Origin: Clostridium sp. CAG:571
GTDB lineage: Bacteria; Bacillota; Clostridia; TANB77; CAG-508
Direction of reading: 5' to 3'
Assembly: GCA_000434015.1 (NCBI GenBank)
Contig: HF999523.1
Coordinates: 263,423-327,422, forward strand
DNA: 64,000 bases
The position numbers were made by a program, and so were the translations under genes. The notes beneath the pieces were generated by a model, which was given only the letters and a program-made list of their open reading frames with translations, did not search any database and was not told the origin of the DNA. This document shows, piece after piece, positions 1 to 8,926 of the stretch (position 1 is the first letter of the stretch; every line of letters begins with the position of its first letter).

Positions 1-31
1 AGTGTAAAAGAGAAAGGAGGATTTATTTAAA

Positions 32-694
32 ATGGGACAAAAAATGGATCCACATGGATTAAGAGTTGGCATAATTAAAGATTGGAGTTCAAAATGGTAT
101 GCAGACTCTAAAAATTTCGGAGATTATCTTGTAGAAGATAACAAAATCCGTAAATATGTAAAGAAAAAATTATATGTAAGTGGAATTTCAAAAATTGAAA
201 TTGAAAGAACACCTAAATTTGTTAAAGTTAATGTATTCACAGCAAAACCAGGACTAGTAATAGGAAAAGGTGGAAATCTTGCTGAAGAATTAAAAAATGA
301 ATTACAAAAAATGATTAATAAAGAAGTAAATTTAAATATAGTTGAGGTTAAAAATGTTGATACAGATGCACAATTAGTTGCAGAAAATATCGCAGGACAA
401 CTAGAAAGAAGAATTTCATTCAGAAGAGCAATGAAACAATGTATGCAAAAATCTATGAAAGCAGGCGCTTTAGGAATTAAAACTTCAGTATCTGGTAGAT
501 TAGGTGGAGCAGATATGGCTAGAACAGAATTTTATAAAGAAGGTACAATACCTCTTCAAACTTTAAGAGCTGATATTGATTATGGATTTGCAGAAGCAGA
601 TACAACATATGGAAAAATCGGTGTTAAAGTTTGGATTTATAAAGGAGAAGTTCTTCCAGCTAAAAAAGCTAAAGTGGAAGGAGGAGACAGATAA
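32..694 (+). CDS. rpsC: 30S ribosomal protein S3
   Basis: S3 sits at the mRNA entry channel of the 30S head. The 220-residue product begins MGQKMDPHGLR and carries the KH-domain loop GKGG at about residues 78-81. Further conserved S3 sequence follows (RAMKQCMQKSMKAGALG and the SGRLGGADMART segment). The ATG lies 13 bases after AAGGAGG. It is the first complete gene of the superoperon in this window, and rplV and earlier genes are presumably upstream. Its stop codon overlaps the rplP start. Length is normal for the family and nothing is odd. Confidence 0.98.
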   Translation: MGQKMDPHGLRVGIIKDWSSKWYADSKNFGDYLVEDNKIRKYVKKKLYVSGISKIEIERTPKFVKVNVFTAKPGLVIGKGGNLAEELKNELQKMINKEVNLNIVEVKNVDTDAQLVAENIAGQLERRISFRRAMKQCMQKSMKAGALGIKTSVSGRLGGADMARTEFYKEGTIPLQTLRADIDYGFAEADTTYGKIGVKVWIYKGEVLPAKKAKVEGGDR

Positions 695-1137
695 TGCCAT
701 TAATGCCAAAAAGAACAAAGTATAGAAAACAACAAAAAGGTAGAGTAAGAGGAAAAGCAATGAGAGGAAATAAAGTTACTGATGGTGAATACGGTATTCA
801 ATCATTAGAATTAGGATTTATTACTTCTAATCAAATAGAAGCAGCCCGTGTTGCTATGACTCGTTATATTAAAAGAGGTGGAAAAGTTTGGATCAAAATT
901 TTCCCAGATAAACCAATAACAAAGAAACCAGCTGAAACTCGTATGGGTAAAGGTAAAGGTGCCGTAGAATACTGGGTAGCAGCTGTAAAACCAGGTAGAG
1001 TAATGTTTGAAATTGCAGGAGTTCCAGAAGAAACTGCAAGAGAAGCTTTAAGACTTGCTGCAAATAAACTATCTGTTAAGTGTAAATTTGTTAAAAAGGA
1101 AACTGAAATAGGTGGTGAAATAGATGAAGATAAATAA
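694..1137 (+). CDS. rplP: 50S ribosomal protein L16
   Basis: L16 binds 23S rRNA near the A-site tRNA elbow. The product is 147 residues, with the family start MPKRTKYRKQQKGRVRG preceded by three extra residues (MPL), and the conserved segments GGKVWIKIFPDKP and RMGKGKGAVEYWVA. The start overlaps the rpsC stop as TAATG, with GGAGGAG ten bases before. A start at the second Met (residue 4) is possible, but its spacing from the ribosome binding site is worse. The 3' end overlaps rpmC by 14 bases, which suggests translational coupling. Confidence 0.97.
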   Translation: MPLMPKRTKYRKQQKGRVRGKAMRGNKVTDGEYGIQSLELGFITSNQIEAARVAMTRYIKRGGKVWIKIFPDKPITKKPAETRMGKGKGAVEYWVAAVKPGRVMFEIAGVPEETAREALRLAANKLSVKCKFVKKETEIGGEIDEDK

Positions 1138-1324
1138 AATAAGAGAAATGTCTTCACCAGATTTAGAAAAAGAATTAGGAGAATTAAAATCAGAACTATT
1201 TAAATTAAGATTTAGTTTAAAAACAAATGGTTTAGATAATCCTATGAAAATTAAAGAAGTGAGAAAAGACATTGCTAGAGTAAAAACAGAATTAAGAAAA
1301 AGAGAAATTGAAGAAGTAAAATAG
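1124..1324 (+). CDS. rpmC: 50S ribosomal protein L29
   Basis: L29 is a small two-helix protein at the exit tunnel rim. The product is 66 residues. It has the family pattern REMSSPDLEKELGELKSELF followed by a lysine- and arginine-rich second helix (DIARVKTELRKRE). The ATG is inside the end of rplP, so translation is probably coupled. Length and order (L16-L29-S17) are canonical. Confidence 0.96.
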   Translation: MKINKIREMSSPDLEKELGELKSELFKLRFSLKTNGLDNPMKIKEVRKDIARVKTELRKREIEEVK

Positions 1325-1397
1325 TAGCAGGAACTATTAATTATAAATTGTATTTTAATTTAATCCTGACAAATTTTGAGGAAGGAGATTAATCGAA

Positions 1398-1661
1398 ATG
1401 GAAGAAAGAAATCTTCGTAAAGTTATGGTTGGTACAGTTGTTTCTGACAAAATGGACAAAACAGTTGTTGTTGCAGTAGAAACAAGTGAAAAGAACAAAA
1501 CTTATGGAAAAATTCAAAAAAGAACATATAAGTTAAAAGCTCATGACGAAAAAAATGAATGCCAAACTGGAGATAAAGTTAAAGTTATGGAAACAAGACC
1601 TTTATCAAAAGATAAAAGATGGAGAGTAGTTGAAATCGTTGAAAAGGCAGTTATAAAATAA
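1398..1661 (+). CDS. rpsQ: 30S ribosomal protein S17
   Basis: S17 is a primary 16S rRNA binding protein with an OB fold. The 87-residue product shows the family core RKVMVGTVVSDKMDKTVVV and the later VKVMETRPLSKDKRWRVVEI. The ATG follows GAAGGAG by 10 bases. A 73-base AT-rich gap separates it from rpmC, and rplN follows after 33 bases. Confidence 0.97.
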   Translation: MEERNLRKVMVGTVVSDKMDKTVVVAVETSEKNKTYGKIQKRTYKLKAHDEKNECQTGDKVKVMETRPLSKDKRWRVVEIVEKAVIK

Positions 1662-1694
1662 TTAATAAAAGATTAAAGAAGGAGGTACTAAATA

Positions 1695-2063
1695 ATGGTA
1701 CAGCAACAATCTATATTAAAAGTAGCTGATAACACTGGTGCAAAAGAAATTATGTGTATCAGATGTCTAGGTGGATCTTATAGAAAATATGCTAGAATTG
1801 GAGACGTTATTGTTGCTTCTGTTAAAACAGCTACACCAGGTGGCGTTGTTAAAAAAGGTGAAGTTGTTAAAGCAGTTGTAGTAAGAACTAAAAAACCAAC
1901 TAGAAGAGCAGATGGATCATATATTAGATTTGATGAAAATGCAGCTGTAATTATAAAAGAAGACGGAAATCCAAAAGGAACTCGTATTTTTGGGCCAGTT
2001 GCAAGAGAATTAAGAGATAAAGATTATATGAAAATATTATCTTTAGCTCCAGAAGTTTTATAA
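1695..2063 (+). CDS. rplN: 50S ribosomal protein L14
   Basis: L14 forms part of an inter-subunit bridge. The product has 122 residues, the exact family length, and shows the signature ADNTGAKEIMCIRCLGG and the C-terminal FGPVARELRDKDYMKILSLAPEVL pattern in pieces. The ATG follows AAGGAGG with 9 bases between. A 139-base intergenic stretch with a strong hairpin follows before rplX. Confidence 0.98.
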   Translation: MVQQQSILKVADNTGAKEIMCIRCLGGSYRKYARIGDVIVASVKTATPGGVVKKGEVVKAVVVRTKKPTRRADGSYIRFDENAAVIIKEDGNPKGTRIFGPVARELRDKDYMKILSLAPEVL

Positions 2064-2085
2064 TTTGTAAATATTAATTTATGAA

Positions 2086-2122
2086 TTTTAATATAAATAA
2101 TTTATATGTATTTATATTAAAA
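2086..2122 (+). other. Perfect 14-bp hairpin between rplN and rplX
   Basis: The arms at 2086-2099 and 2109-2122 are perfectly complementary (TTTTAATATAAATA and its reverse complement) around a 9-base loop. There is no following T-run, so it does not look like a terminator. It sits within a co-directional operon. It could be an RNA processing or stability element, or a site where a ribosomal protein binds, but the sequence does not decide between these. Confidence 0.5.
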
Positions 2123-2202
2123 CTTAAAAATGCAAGATTAAAATAAATTCTTGTGATTTGATAGGCAAATAAAATTACCGAAAAGAAGAGGTGAAATATA
2201 AA

Positions 2203-2514
2203 ATGTTAAAAATAAAAAAAGGTGATACAGTTAAAGTTTTATCTGGAAATGATAAAGGTAAAACTGGAGAAGTATTAGAAGTAATACCAAAAACAGAAAA
2301 AATAATTGTTAAAGGTGTTAATATAAGAAAAAAACATGTTAAACCTAGAAAACAAGGAGAAGAAGGCGGTATTATACCAGTAGAATGTGCAATTCATTCA
2401 AGCAAAGTAAATGTAGTTTGTCCAAAATGCGGTAAAGCTGCAAGAATAGGTTTCGAAATTCAAAAAGATGAAAAAGTACGTGTTTGTAAAAAATGTGGTG
2501 CAAAAATAAAATAA
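2203..2514 (+). CDS. rplX: 50S ribosomal protein L24
   Basis: L24 is an assembly initiator with an N-terminal KOW motif (KKGDTVKVLSGNDKGKTGEV, residues 5-24). The product is 103 residues. The C-terminal third has two CxxC pairs (CPKCGKAARIGF and CKKCGAKIK), as in many Firmicutes L24 proteins. I chose the ATG at 2203 because AAGAGGTG lies at 2186-2193. A GTG at 2191 in the same frame is inside that ribosome binding site and is unlikely to be the start. Confidence 0.97.
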   Translation: MLKIKKGDTVKVLSGNDKGKTGEVLEVIPKTEKIIVKGVNIRKKHVKPRKQGEEGGIIPVECAIHSSKVNVVCPKCGKAARIGFEIQKDEKVRVCKKCGAKIK

Positions 2515-2537
2515 GAAAGGAGGTCTATTGAAGACTT

Positions 2538-3077
2538 ATGGAAAAATTAAGAGAACAATATGAAAAAGAAATTATACCAGCAATGATGAAAAAATTTAAT
2601 TATAAATCAATTATGGAAGTTCCAAAATTAGAAAAAATAGTAATCAATATCGGTTTAGGAGATACAAAAGAAAATCCTAAATCATTAGAAAACGCTGTTA
2701 ATGATTTAATGTTAATAACAGGTCAAAAACCAATTATTACAAAATCTAAAAAGGCGATTGCTGCTTTTAAATTAAGAGCAGGTGTTGATATTGGATGTAA
2801 AGTTACATTAAGAAAAGGAAAAATGTATGATTTTGCTTACAAACTATTTAATGTAGCACTTCCAAGAGTAAGAGACTTTAGAGGAGTATCTGCAAATTCA
2901 TTTGATGGTAGAGGAAACTATTCAATGGGTATAAAAGAACAATTAATATTCCCTGAAATTGAATATGATAAAATAGATAAAATAAGAGGAATGGATATTA
3001 TATTTGTTACAACAGCAAATACTGATGAAGAAGCAAGAGAGTTATTAACTCTTTTAGGAATGCCTTTTAAACAATAG
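2538..3077 (+). CDS. rplE: 50S ribosomal protein L5
   Basis: L5 binds 5S rRNA in the central protuberance. The 179-residue product has the family length and motifs (PKLEKIVINIGLGD near residues 29-42, GQKPIITKSKKAIAAFKLR, and RDFRGVSANSFDGRGNYS). The ATG follows AAGGAGG, with 14 bases between. A 133-base spacer with no recognisable gene leads to rpsN. Confidence 0.98.
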   Translation: MEKLREQYEKEIIPAMMKKFNYKSIMEVPKLEKIVINIGLGDTKENPKSLENAVNDLMLITGQKPIITKSKKAIAAFKLRAGVDIGCKVTLRKGKMYDFAYKLFNVALPRVRDFRGVSANSFDGRGNYSMGIKEQLIFPEIEYDKIDKIRGMDIIFVTTANTDEEARELLTLLGMPFKQ

Positions 3078-3210
3078 ATTTCACAAAACAAGGCAAAGCA
3101 AAAAAATAAAACACTTCTCAAGAGAAAAATATAAAGCCAGGAAGATGTGAAGAAAATCTAAAAAATTGGTCTAAAGACACTTTAGTCGAAAAGGAGGAGA
3201 AGTATAAAGA

Positions 3211-3396
3211 ATGGCTAAGAAATCATTAAAAGTAAAACAACAAAAAGAACAAAAATTTCAAACAAGAGAATATAATAGATGTAAAATATGTGGAAGACCA
3301 CATGCTTATATTAGAAAATTTGGAATATGCCGTGTATGCTTTAGAGAATTAGCTCATAAAGGTGAGATACCAGGAGTAAAGAAAGCAAGCTGGTAA
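3211..3396 (+). CDS. rpsN: 30S ribosomal protein S14, zinc-binding (type Z)
   Basis: S14 sits in the 30S head. At 61 residues this is the short, zinc-ribbon C+ form. Four cysteines are visible as CKICGRPHAYIRKFGICRVC. The N-terminus is MAKKSLKVKQQKEQKFQTRE, and the C-terminus ends in the family pattern ELAHKGEIPGVKKASW. The ATG follows AAGGAGGAG. The short zinc form is normal in Clostridia. Confidence 0.97.
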   Translation: MAKKSLKVKQQKEQKFQTREYNRCKICGRPHAYIRKFGICRVCFRELAHKGEIPGVKKASW

Positions 3397-3469
3397 AATA
3401 GAATTGTTTAATATAATATAAAATAATATATAAAACGGAAGATTTAACAAAAAAAAGGAGGTAAGAGAA

Positions 3470-3871
3470 TTGATTACTACTGATCCAATAGCAGATATGC
3501 TAACAAGAATAAGAAATGCAAATAGTTCAAAACATAAAACAGTAGATGTTCCAGCATCAAATATGAAAAGAGCAATTGCTAATATCTTATTAAATGAAGG
3601 ATATGTAAAGGCAGTTGAAGAAATAGAAGGAAATGCAAATCAAGGTGTTTTAAGAATTACTTTGAAATATGATGAAAAAGGTGCAAGAGTAATTGATGGT
3701 TTAAAGAGAATTAGTAAACCAGGATTAAGAGTTTATGCATCTAAAGATGAATTACCAAAAGTATTAAACGGACTAGGAATTGCTTTAATTTCAACTTCTA
3801 AAGGAATTAAAACAGATAAAGAAGCAAGACAAGAAGGTTTAGGTGGAGAAGTATTAGCTTACGTTTGGTAA
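3470..3871 (+). CDS. rpsH: 30S ribosomal protein S8
   Basis: S8 binds the central domain of 16S rRNA. The product is 133 residues, starting M(I)TTDPIADMLTRIRNAN, and ends with the typical SKGIKTDKEARQEGLGGEVL pattern. The start codon is TTG at 3470, supported by AAAGGAGGTAAGAGAA directly before it and by perfect alignment with the family N-terminus. The 73 bases upstream are AT-rich spacer. Confidence 0.97.
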   Translation: MITTDPIADMLTRIRNANSSKHKTVDVPASNMKRAIANILLNEGYVKAVEEIEGNANQGVLRITLKYDEKGARVIDGLKRISKPGLRVYASKDELPKVLNGLGIALISTSKGIKTDKEARQEGLGGEVLAYVW

Positions 3872-3910
3872 TAAGCTTTTTAAATATAAAACTAAAAAGG
3901 AGGGTAAAAA

Positions 3911-4450
3911 ATGTCAAGAATAGGAAATAAACCTATTACAGTACCAGATGGTGTTGAAGTAACATTAAATGGAAACCATATTACTGTAAAAGGACCTAAA
4001 GGAACTTTAGAAAGAGATATACATAGTAATATAAAAGTTTCTATAGTAGACAAAACAATTAAAGTTGAAAGACCAGATGATGAACCACAAAACAGAAGTT
4101 TACATGGTTTGACAAGAACTTTAATTAACAACATGATAAATGGTGTTTGTAATGAATATAAAAGAGAATTAGAAATAAATGGTGTAGGATATAGAGCACA
4201 AAAAAAAGGTAACAATTTAGTAATGAATTTAGGATATTCACATCCAGTTGAAATGGAAGCTCCAGAAGGAATTACATTTGATGTTCCAAATCCAAATCAA
4301 ATAATAGTAAGAGGTATTGACAAAGAATTAGTTGGTCAAACTGCTGCTGTTGTTAGAACAAAGAGACCACCAGAAGTATATAGAGGAAAAGGAATCAAAT
4401 ATGCAGAAGAGCATATTAGACGTAAAGAAGGTAAAGCTGGTAAGAAATAA
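3911..4450 (+). CDS. rplF: 50S ribosomal protein L6
   Basis: L6 lies near the sarcin-ricin loop. The product is 179 residues, with the start MSRIGNKPITVPDGVEV and the C-terminal signature RPPEVYRGKGIKYAEEHIRRKEGK. The two tandem L6 domains are both present. The ATG follows AAAGGAGGG with 7 bases between. Spacing to rpsH is 39 bases and to rplR 27 bases. Confidence 0.98.
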   Translation: MSRIGNKPITVPDGVEVTLNGNHITVKGPKGTLERDIHSNIKVSIVDKTIKVERPDDEPQNRSLHGLTRTLINNMINGVCNEYKRELEINGVGYRAQKKGNNLVMNLGYSHPVEMEAPEGITFDVPNPNQIIVRGIDKELVGQTAAVVRTKRPPEVYRGKGIKYAEEHIRRKEGKAGKK

Positions 4451-4477
4451 TAGATAAGAAAAAGAGGTGAAAAAAGA

Positions 4478-4837
4478 ATGATTACTAAGACAAATAGAAA
4501 ATTAGAAAGAGATAGAAGACATTTAAGAGTTCGTAAAAAGATAAGCGGTACAGCAGAACGTCCAAGATTATGTGTATATAGAAGTAATAATAACTTATTT
4601 GTTCAAGTAATTGATGATACTAAAGGTAACACAATAGCTTGTGCTTCTACTCTTGATAAAGAAGTAAAAGTAAAACATTCAAATAAAGAAGCTGCTAAAG
4701 AAGTTGGAACTTTAATAGCAAAAAGAGCAATGGATAAAAATATAAAAACTGTTGTTTTTGATAGAAGTGGATATGTATATCATGGTGTTATTAAAGAATT
4801 AGCAGAAGCTGCAAGAGAAGCAGGTCTTGAATTTTAA
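4478..4837 (+). CDS. rplR: 50S ribosomal protein L18
   Basis: L18 binds 5S rRNA. The 119-residue product has the basic N-terminus (KLERDRRHLRVRKKISGTAE), the RPRLCVYRSNNNLFVQVIDD strand pair and the C-terminal FDRSGYVYHGVIKELAEAAR. The start ATG follows AGAGGTG. Length and position between rplF and rpsE are canonical. Confidence 0.97.
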   Translation: MITKTNRKLERDRRHLRVRKKISGTAERPRLCVYRSNNNLFVQVIDDTKGNTIACASTLDKEVKVKHSNKEAAKEVGTLIAKRAMDKNIKTVVFDRSGYVYHGVIKELAEAAREAGLEF

Positions 4838-4891
4838 TAAAAATAAAATAAAAACTAAAATCTTATAAATTAGTTAAAGGAGGGAAAAAGC

Positions 4892-5383
4892 GTGCAACAA
4901 GAAAATACATCAGAATTAAAAGAAAAAGTTGTAGCGATTAATAGAGTTGCTAAAGTTGTAAAAGGTGGTAGAACATTTAGATTTAGCGCAGTTGTTGTTG
5001 TTGGTGACGAAAATGGTCATGTTGGTGTAGGAAATGGAAAAGCTTCAGAAGTTCCAGATGCAATCAAAAAGGCAATAGAAGATGCTAAAAAGAATTTAGT
5101 AGAAGTTCCAGTTGTAGGAACAACAATACCACACGAATATATAGGAAAATTTGGTAGTGCTAGCGTTATGCTAAAACCAGCTGCAGAAGGTACTGGAGTT
5201 ATAGCAGGTGGAAGCGTTAGACCAGTACTTGAACTTGCAGGATACAAAGATATAAGAACAAAAGTTATTGGTACAAACAATCCAAGAAACGTAGTATATG
5301 CTACATTACAAGGATTACAATCAATGCAAACAGTTGAGCAAGTTGCTAGAAAAAGAGGTAAAAAAGTAGAAGATATTATTTAA
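4892..5383 (+). CDS. rpsE: 30S ribosomal protein S5
   Basis: S5 takes part in decoding accuracy. The 163-residue product includes LKEKVVAINRVAKVVKGGR, the dsRBD-like N-terminal fold, and GNGKASEVPDAIKKA. The GTG start at 4892 has AAGGAGGG upstream with 8 bases between. In most bacteria rpmD follows directly; here only 92 non-coding bases lie before rplO. Confidence 0.97.
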   Translation: MQQENTSELKEKVVAINRVAKVVKGGRTFRFSAVVVVGDENGHVGVGNGKASEVPDAIKKAIEDAKKNLVEVPVVGTTIPHEYIGKFGSASVMLKPAAEGTGVIAGGSVRPVLELAGYKDIRTKVIGTNNPRNVVYATLQGLQSMQTVEQVARKRGKKVEDII

Positions 5384-5475
5384 TTTTATCTTGCATAATT
5401 AAATTAGATATAATATACTTATGCTATAAAAATAATGTAGACTTAAAAATTTAATTAAGGAGGTGTAACCGCATA

Positions 5476-5910
5476 ATGAAAATAGACGAATTAAAACCAG
5501 CACAAAACACAAAAACAAGAACAAGAGTAGGACGTGGAATCGGTTCAGGCCTTGGAAAAACTTCTGGAAGAGGACATAAAGGACAAAAAGCAAGATCAGG
5601 CGGTGGAGTAAGAAGAGGTTTTGAAGGTGGTCAAACACCATTATATAGAAGATTACCCAAAAGAGGTTTTACAAATATCCATGCTAAAAATTACACAGAA
5701 GTAACTTTAACAATGCTTAATAAAGCTACTACAGAAGAAGTTACAGCTGAAAGCTTAATGGCTGATGGAATCATTAGTAAAATTAATGATGGTATTGTAG
5801 TATTAGCTACAGGTACTCTAGAGAAAAAGTTAGCTGTAAAAGCTAAAAGATTTACTAAAGCTGCAAAAGAAAAAATAGAGGCTTTAGGTGGAAAGACAGA
5901 GGTGATTTAA
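5476..5910 (+). CDS. rplO: 50S ribosomal protein L15
   Basis: L15 is a late-assembly 50S protein. The 144-residue product has the basic glycine-rich N-terminal extension (RVGRGIGSGLGKTSGRGHKG, about residues 17-36) and the globular domain ending IEALGGKTEVI. The ATG follows AAGGAGGTG. The stop codon directly abuts the secY start, which suggests translational coupling. Confidence 0.97.
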   Translation: MKIDELKPAQNTKTRTRVGRGIGSGLGKTSGRGHKGQKARSGGGVRRGFEGGQTPLYRRLPKRGFTNIHAKNYTEVTLTMLNKATTEEVTAESLMADGIISKINDGIVVLATGTLEKKLAVKAKRFTKAAKEKIEALGGKTEVI

Positions 5911-7236
5911 TTGTTTAACACCATTAAAAATGCTTTAAAGACTCCAGATGTAAGAAAAAGACTATTATATACATTAATACTAGTTGTAGTATTTAGATTA
6001 GGTTGTTATATTACAATACCAGGTGTAGATACAATAAAACTAGCAGAATATATGGGATCATCTGCAAATGGTATACAAGGATTAATTGATATGATCTCTG
6101 GTGGAGCGTTTAAAAGACTTTCACTATTTGCTATGTCTATTAGTCCATATATTACAGCTTCAATCGTAATTCAATTATTAGGTATGGTTATTCCATCTTT
6201 AGAAAAATTAGTTAAAGAAGGTGGAGAAGCAGGAAGAGCTAAGATAAATAAATATACAAAAATTCTTACAGTTGTACTTGCATTAATTGAAGGACTTGGT
6301 ATATTCTTATCTTATAGACAATATAATATCTTTGTTGATAAAAGTTTTATGACAGGTATTGTAGTTGTTATATCATTAATGGCAGGAACTGCATTATTAA
6401 TGTGGCTAGGAGAACAAATTACTAACAAAGGAATTGGAAATGGAATTTCTATGTTAATATTTGTAGGTATAGTTGCAGGACTTCCAGATGCTATAGTATC
6501 AATTTGGAATAATGAAATATTTACAGGTGGAACATTTACTACAACAGGATTATTAACAGCTTTAGGTGTTTTAATATGTGCTATCATATTGATTACTGCT
6601 GTTGTATTTGTACAACAAGCAGAAAGAAGAGTACCAGTACAATATTCTAAAAAAGTTGTTGGAAGAAGAATGGTTGGTGCACAAAGTACACATATTCCAT
6701 TAAAACTTGCTATGGCAGGTGTAATGCCAATTATATTTGCATCATCATTTATGACTTTTCCAGCAATGATTATCCAAATGTTTGTAAGCGATATAGCAAC
6801 ACAAACTGGATTCTGGGCTTCTGTTTATAAATTTTCAATTGCAACATCATCATCTAGTGTTTCAATTGGATATTCTATAGCTAATGCTGTAGTGTACTTA
6901 TTACTTATTGTTGGATTTACATTTTTCTATACATATGCTACTTTCAATCCAGCAGAAGTTTCTAACAATATTAAGAAAAATGGTGGATTTATACCAGGAA
7001 TTAGAGCTGGTAAACCAACAACAGAGTATTTATCAAAAATAATAGCAAGACTAACTTGGTTTGGTGGAGTATATTTAGCAATTATTGCAATACTTCCTAT
7101 GCTAGCTAGATTTACAAAACTAGATTTAGCTTTTGGTGGTACATCTATACTAATCGTAGTTGGTGTAGCAATAGAGATGATACAACAATTAGAATCTCAA
7201 CTTGTAATGAGACATTATAAAGGATTTTTAGAATAA
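5911..7236 (+). CDS. secY: Protein translocase subunit SecY
   Basis: SecY is the channel of the Sec translocon. The 441-residue product has ten predicted membrane helices and starts MFNTIKNALKTPDVRKR. Family landmarks are FRLGCYITIPGVD, the ALLMWLGEQITNKGIGNGISM stretch in pieces, the cytosolic loop QQAERRVPVQYSKK, and the C-terminal ESQLVMRHYKGFLE. The TTG start is one base after the rplO stop, with AGAGGTG within the end of rplO. A terminator-like hairpin follows. Confidence 0.98.
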   Translation: MFNTIKNALKTPDVRKRLLYTLILVVVFRLGCYITIPGVDTIKLAEYMGSSANGIQGLIDMISGGAFKRLSLFAMSISPYITASIVIQLLGMVIPSLEKLVKEGGEAGRAKINKYTKILTVVLALIEGLGIFLSYRQYNIFVDKSFMTGIVVVISLMAGTALLMWLGEQITNKGIGNGISMLIFVGIVAGLPDAIVSIWNNEIFTGGTFTTTGLLTALGVLICAIILITAVVFVQQAERRVPVQYSKKVVGRRMVGAQSTHIPLKLAMAGVMPIIFASSFMTFPAMIIQMFVSDIATQTGFWASVYKFSIATSSSSVSIGYSIANAVVYLLLIVGFTFFYTYATFNPAEVSNNIKKNGGFIPGIRAGKPTTEYLSKIIARLTWFGGVYLAIIAILPMLARFTKLDLAFGGTSILIVVGVAIEMIQQLESQLVMRHYKGFLE

Positions 7237-7264
7237 TATTAATATATAAAATAAAAATACAAAT

Positions 7265-7317
7265 GATTTGGGGTGAGGCATTGGAGAAAAAAGCCATGCC
7301 TCAAATCAATTTTTTTT
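7265..7317 (+). terminator. Probable intrinsic terminator or attenuator after secY
   Basis: GAGGCAT (7275-7281) pairs with ATGCCTC (7296-7302). GATTT (7265-7269) pairs with AAATC after it, leaving a bulge of five bases on the 5' side. A run of eight T follows. It would separate secY from adk, so adk probably has its own promoter or depends on partial read-through. Confidence 0.65.
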
Positions 7318-7381
7318 GAAAGTAAAAATTGATTAATTTGAATTAATGAATAAAACTTGTTTTATAAGGAGGAAATTAACA

Positions 7382-8050
7382 ATGTATATAATAATGCTTG
7401 GAGCACAAGGAACAGGAAAAGGAACTGTTGCAGGATTAATTAGTGAAAAAACTGGTTGGCCACAAATTTCTACAGGAGATATTTTTAGAAAAAATATTAG
7501 TGAAAAAACAGAACTTGGAATAGAAGCTGACAAATACATTTCACAAGGAAATCTTGTACCAGATGAAATAACAGTTCCAATGGTGATAAACAGTTTAAAT
7601 GAAGATTCTGCAAAAGACGGAGCTATTTTAGATGGTTTTCCAAGAACAATAAGTCAAGCCGAAAAATTAGACGAAATATTAGGAAAATTAGGTAAAAAAG
7701 TAGACCTAGTAATTAATTTAACTACACCTAAAGAAGAAATTATAGATAGAATGCTAACAAGAAGAGTATGCAGTAATCAAGATTGCAAAGCAACATATAA
7801 TGTTAAACTTCACCCACCTAAGGTTGAAGGAATATGTGATAAATGTGGAGCAAAACTAAAACAAAGAGAAGACGATTCGAATCCAGAAGCAATAAAAAGA
7901 AGATTAGAAATATATGAAGAAAAGACAAGTCCTTTAGTTGAATACTATAACAAAAAAGGAGTATTAAGAACTGAAGAAGTAAGTGTTTCTATAAATAGAA
8001 TGGGAAAAGACGTCGCAGATGATGTTTTAGATTATATTAAAAATAGATAG
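7382..8050 (+). CDS. adk: Adenylate kinase
   Basis: Adenylate kinase interconverts AMP + ATP with 2 ADP. The 222-residue product has the P-loop GAQGTGKGT at residues 7-15, the AMP-binding ISTGDIFR and the DGFPRTISQAE motif. The LID carries four cysteines (CSNQDC near the start, CDKCG later), as in zinc-containing Gram-positive enzymes. The start at 7382 is set by AAGGAGG at 7367-7373; an in-frame ATG at 7346 lies upstream of that site. The map gene follows after 13 bases. Confidence 0.97.
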   Translation: MYIIMLGAQGTGKGTVAGLISEKTGWPQISTGDIFRKNISEKTELGIEADKYISQGNLVPDEITVPMVINSLNEDSAKDGAILDGFPRTISQAEKLDEILGKLGKKVDLVINLTTPKEEIIDRMLTRRVCSNQDCKATYNVKLHPPKVEGICDKCGAKLKQREDDSNPEAIKRRLEIYEEKTSPLVEYYNKKGVLRTEEVSVSINRMGKDVADDVLDYIKNR

Positions 8051-8063
8051 AAGGTAATGTAAA

Positions 8064-8834
8064 GTGGTAACAATAAAATCAAAAAAAGAAATTGAGTATA
8101 TGAGGGAAGCTTGCAGAGCTACAGCTTTAGTACATAAAAGAGTAGAAGAAGCTATAAAACCAGGAGTTACAACAGCATATTTAGACAAAGTTGCAGAAGA
8201 AGTTATTAAAGAACTTGGAGGAATTCCAGCTCAAAAAGGATATCCAAGTGGAGTAAGAGGTGTTATGGCATTTCCTTCAACTTTGTGTATATCTATTAAT
8301 GATGAAATAATTCACGGTATACCATCAAATAAAGTTTATATAAAAGATGGTGATGTTGTAAGTATAGATTTAGTAGTATATAAAGATGGTTTTAATGGTG
8401 ATGCTGCAAGAACTTATGTTGTAGGAAAAGGGTCAAAAGAAGCAAATAAATTAGTAGATATTACTAAACAAGCTTTCTTTGAAGGAATAAAATATGCTAA
8501 AAAAGGAAACAGAGTGGGAGATATTTCTCATGCAATTGGAGAATTCGTTGAAAAAAACGGATATTCTGTAGTAAGAGAGTTTCAAGGTCACGGAATTGGT
8601 AGACAAATGCATGAAGATCCAGGAATACCAAATTATGGAAAAGCTGGAAGAGGAATGAGGCTAGAACCAGGTATGACACTTGCAATAGAGCCAATGGTAA
8701 TACAAGGAAAACCAGATATTTTAGAGCTTGATGATGGATGGACAATTATAACAGAAGATGGAAGTCTATCAGCACATTATGAAAATACAATTTTAATTAC
8801 AGAAAACGAACCAGAAATATTGACATTATTGTAA
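8064..8834 (+). CDS. map: Methionine aminopeptidase, type I
   Basis: This enzyme removes the initiator methionine. The 256-residue product shows the five metal ligands in context: two Asp in VVYKDGFNGDAARTY, His in GHGIGRQMHEDP, Glu in AIEPMV, and Glu in SAHYENTILITE. The GTG start follows GAAGGTAATGT, and an RBS-like AAGG sits 8 bases before it. The order adk-map-infA is canonical for Firmicutes. Confidence 0.96.
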   Translation: MVTIKSKKEIEYMREACRATALVHKRVEEAIKPGVTTAYLDKVAEEVIKELGGIPAQKGYPSGVRGVMAFPSTLCISINDEIIHGIPSNKVYIKDGDVVSIDLVVYKDGFNGDAARTYVVGKGSKEANKLVDITKQAFFEGIKYAKKGNRVGDISHAIGEFVEKNGYSVVREFQGHGIGRQMHEDPGIPNYGKAGRGMRLEPGMTLAIEPMVIQGKPDILELDDGWTIITEDGSLSAHYENTILITENEPEILTLL

Positions 8835-8926
8835 AAATGTTATATACTATAAGAGCTATTGTTTCGCACATAACAATAGTTATGTTATTATTATAAACTT
8901 TAACATATTGTATATGGAGGTAAGAA

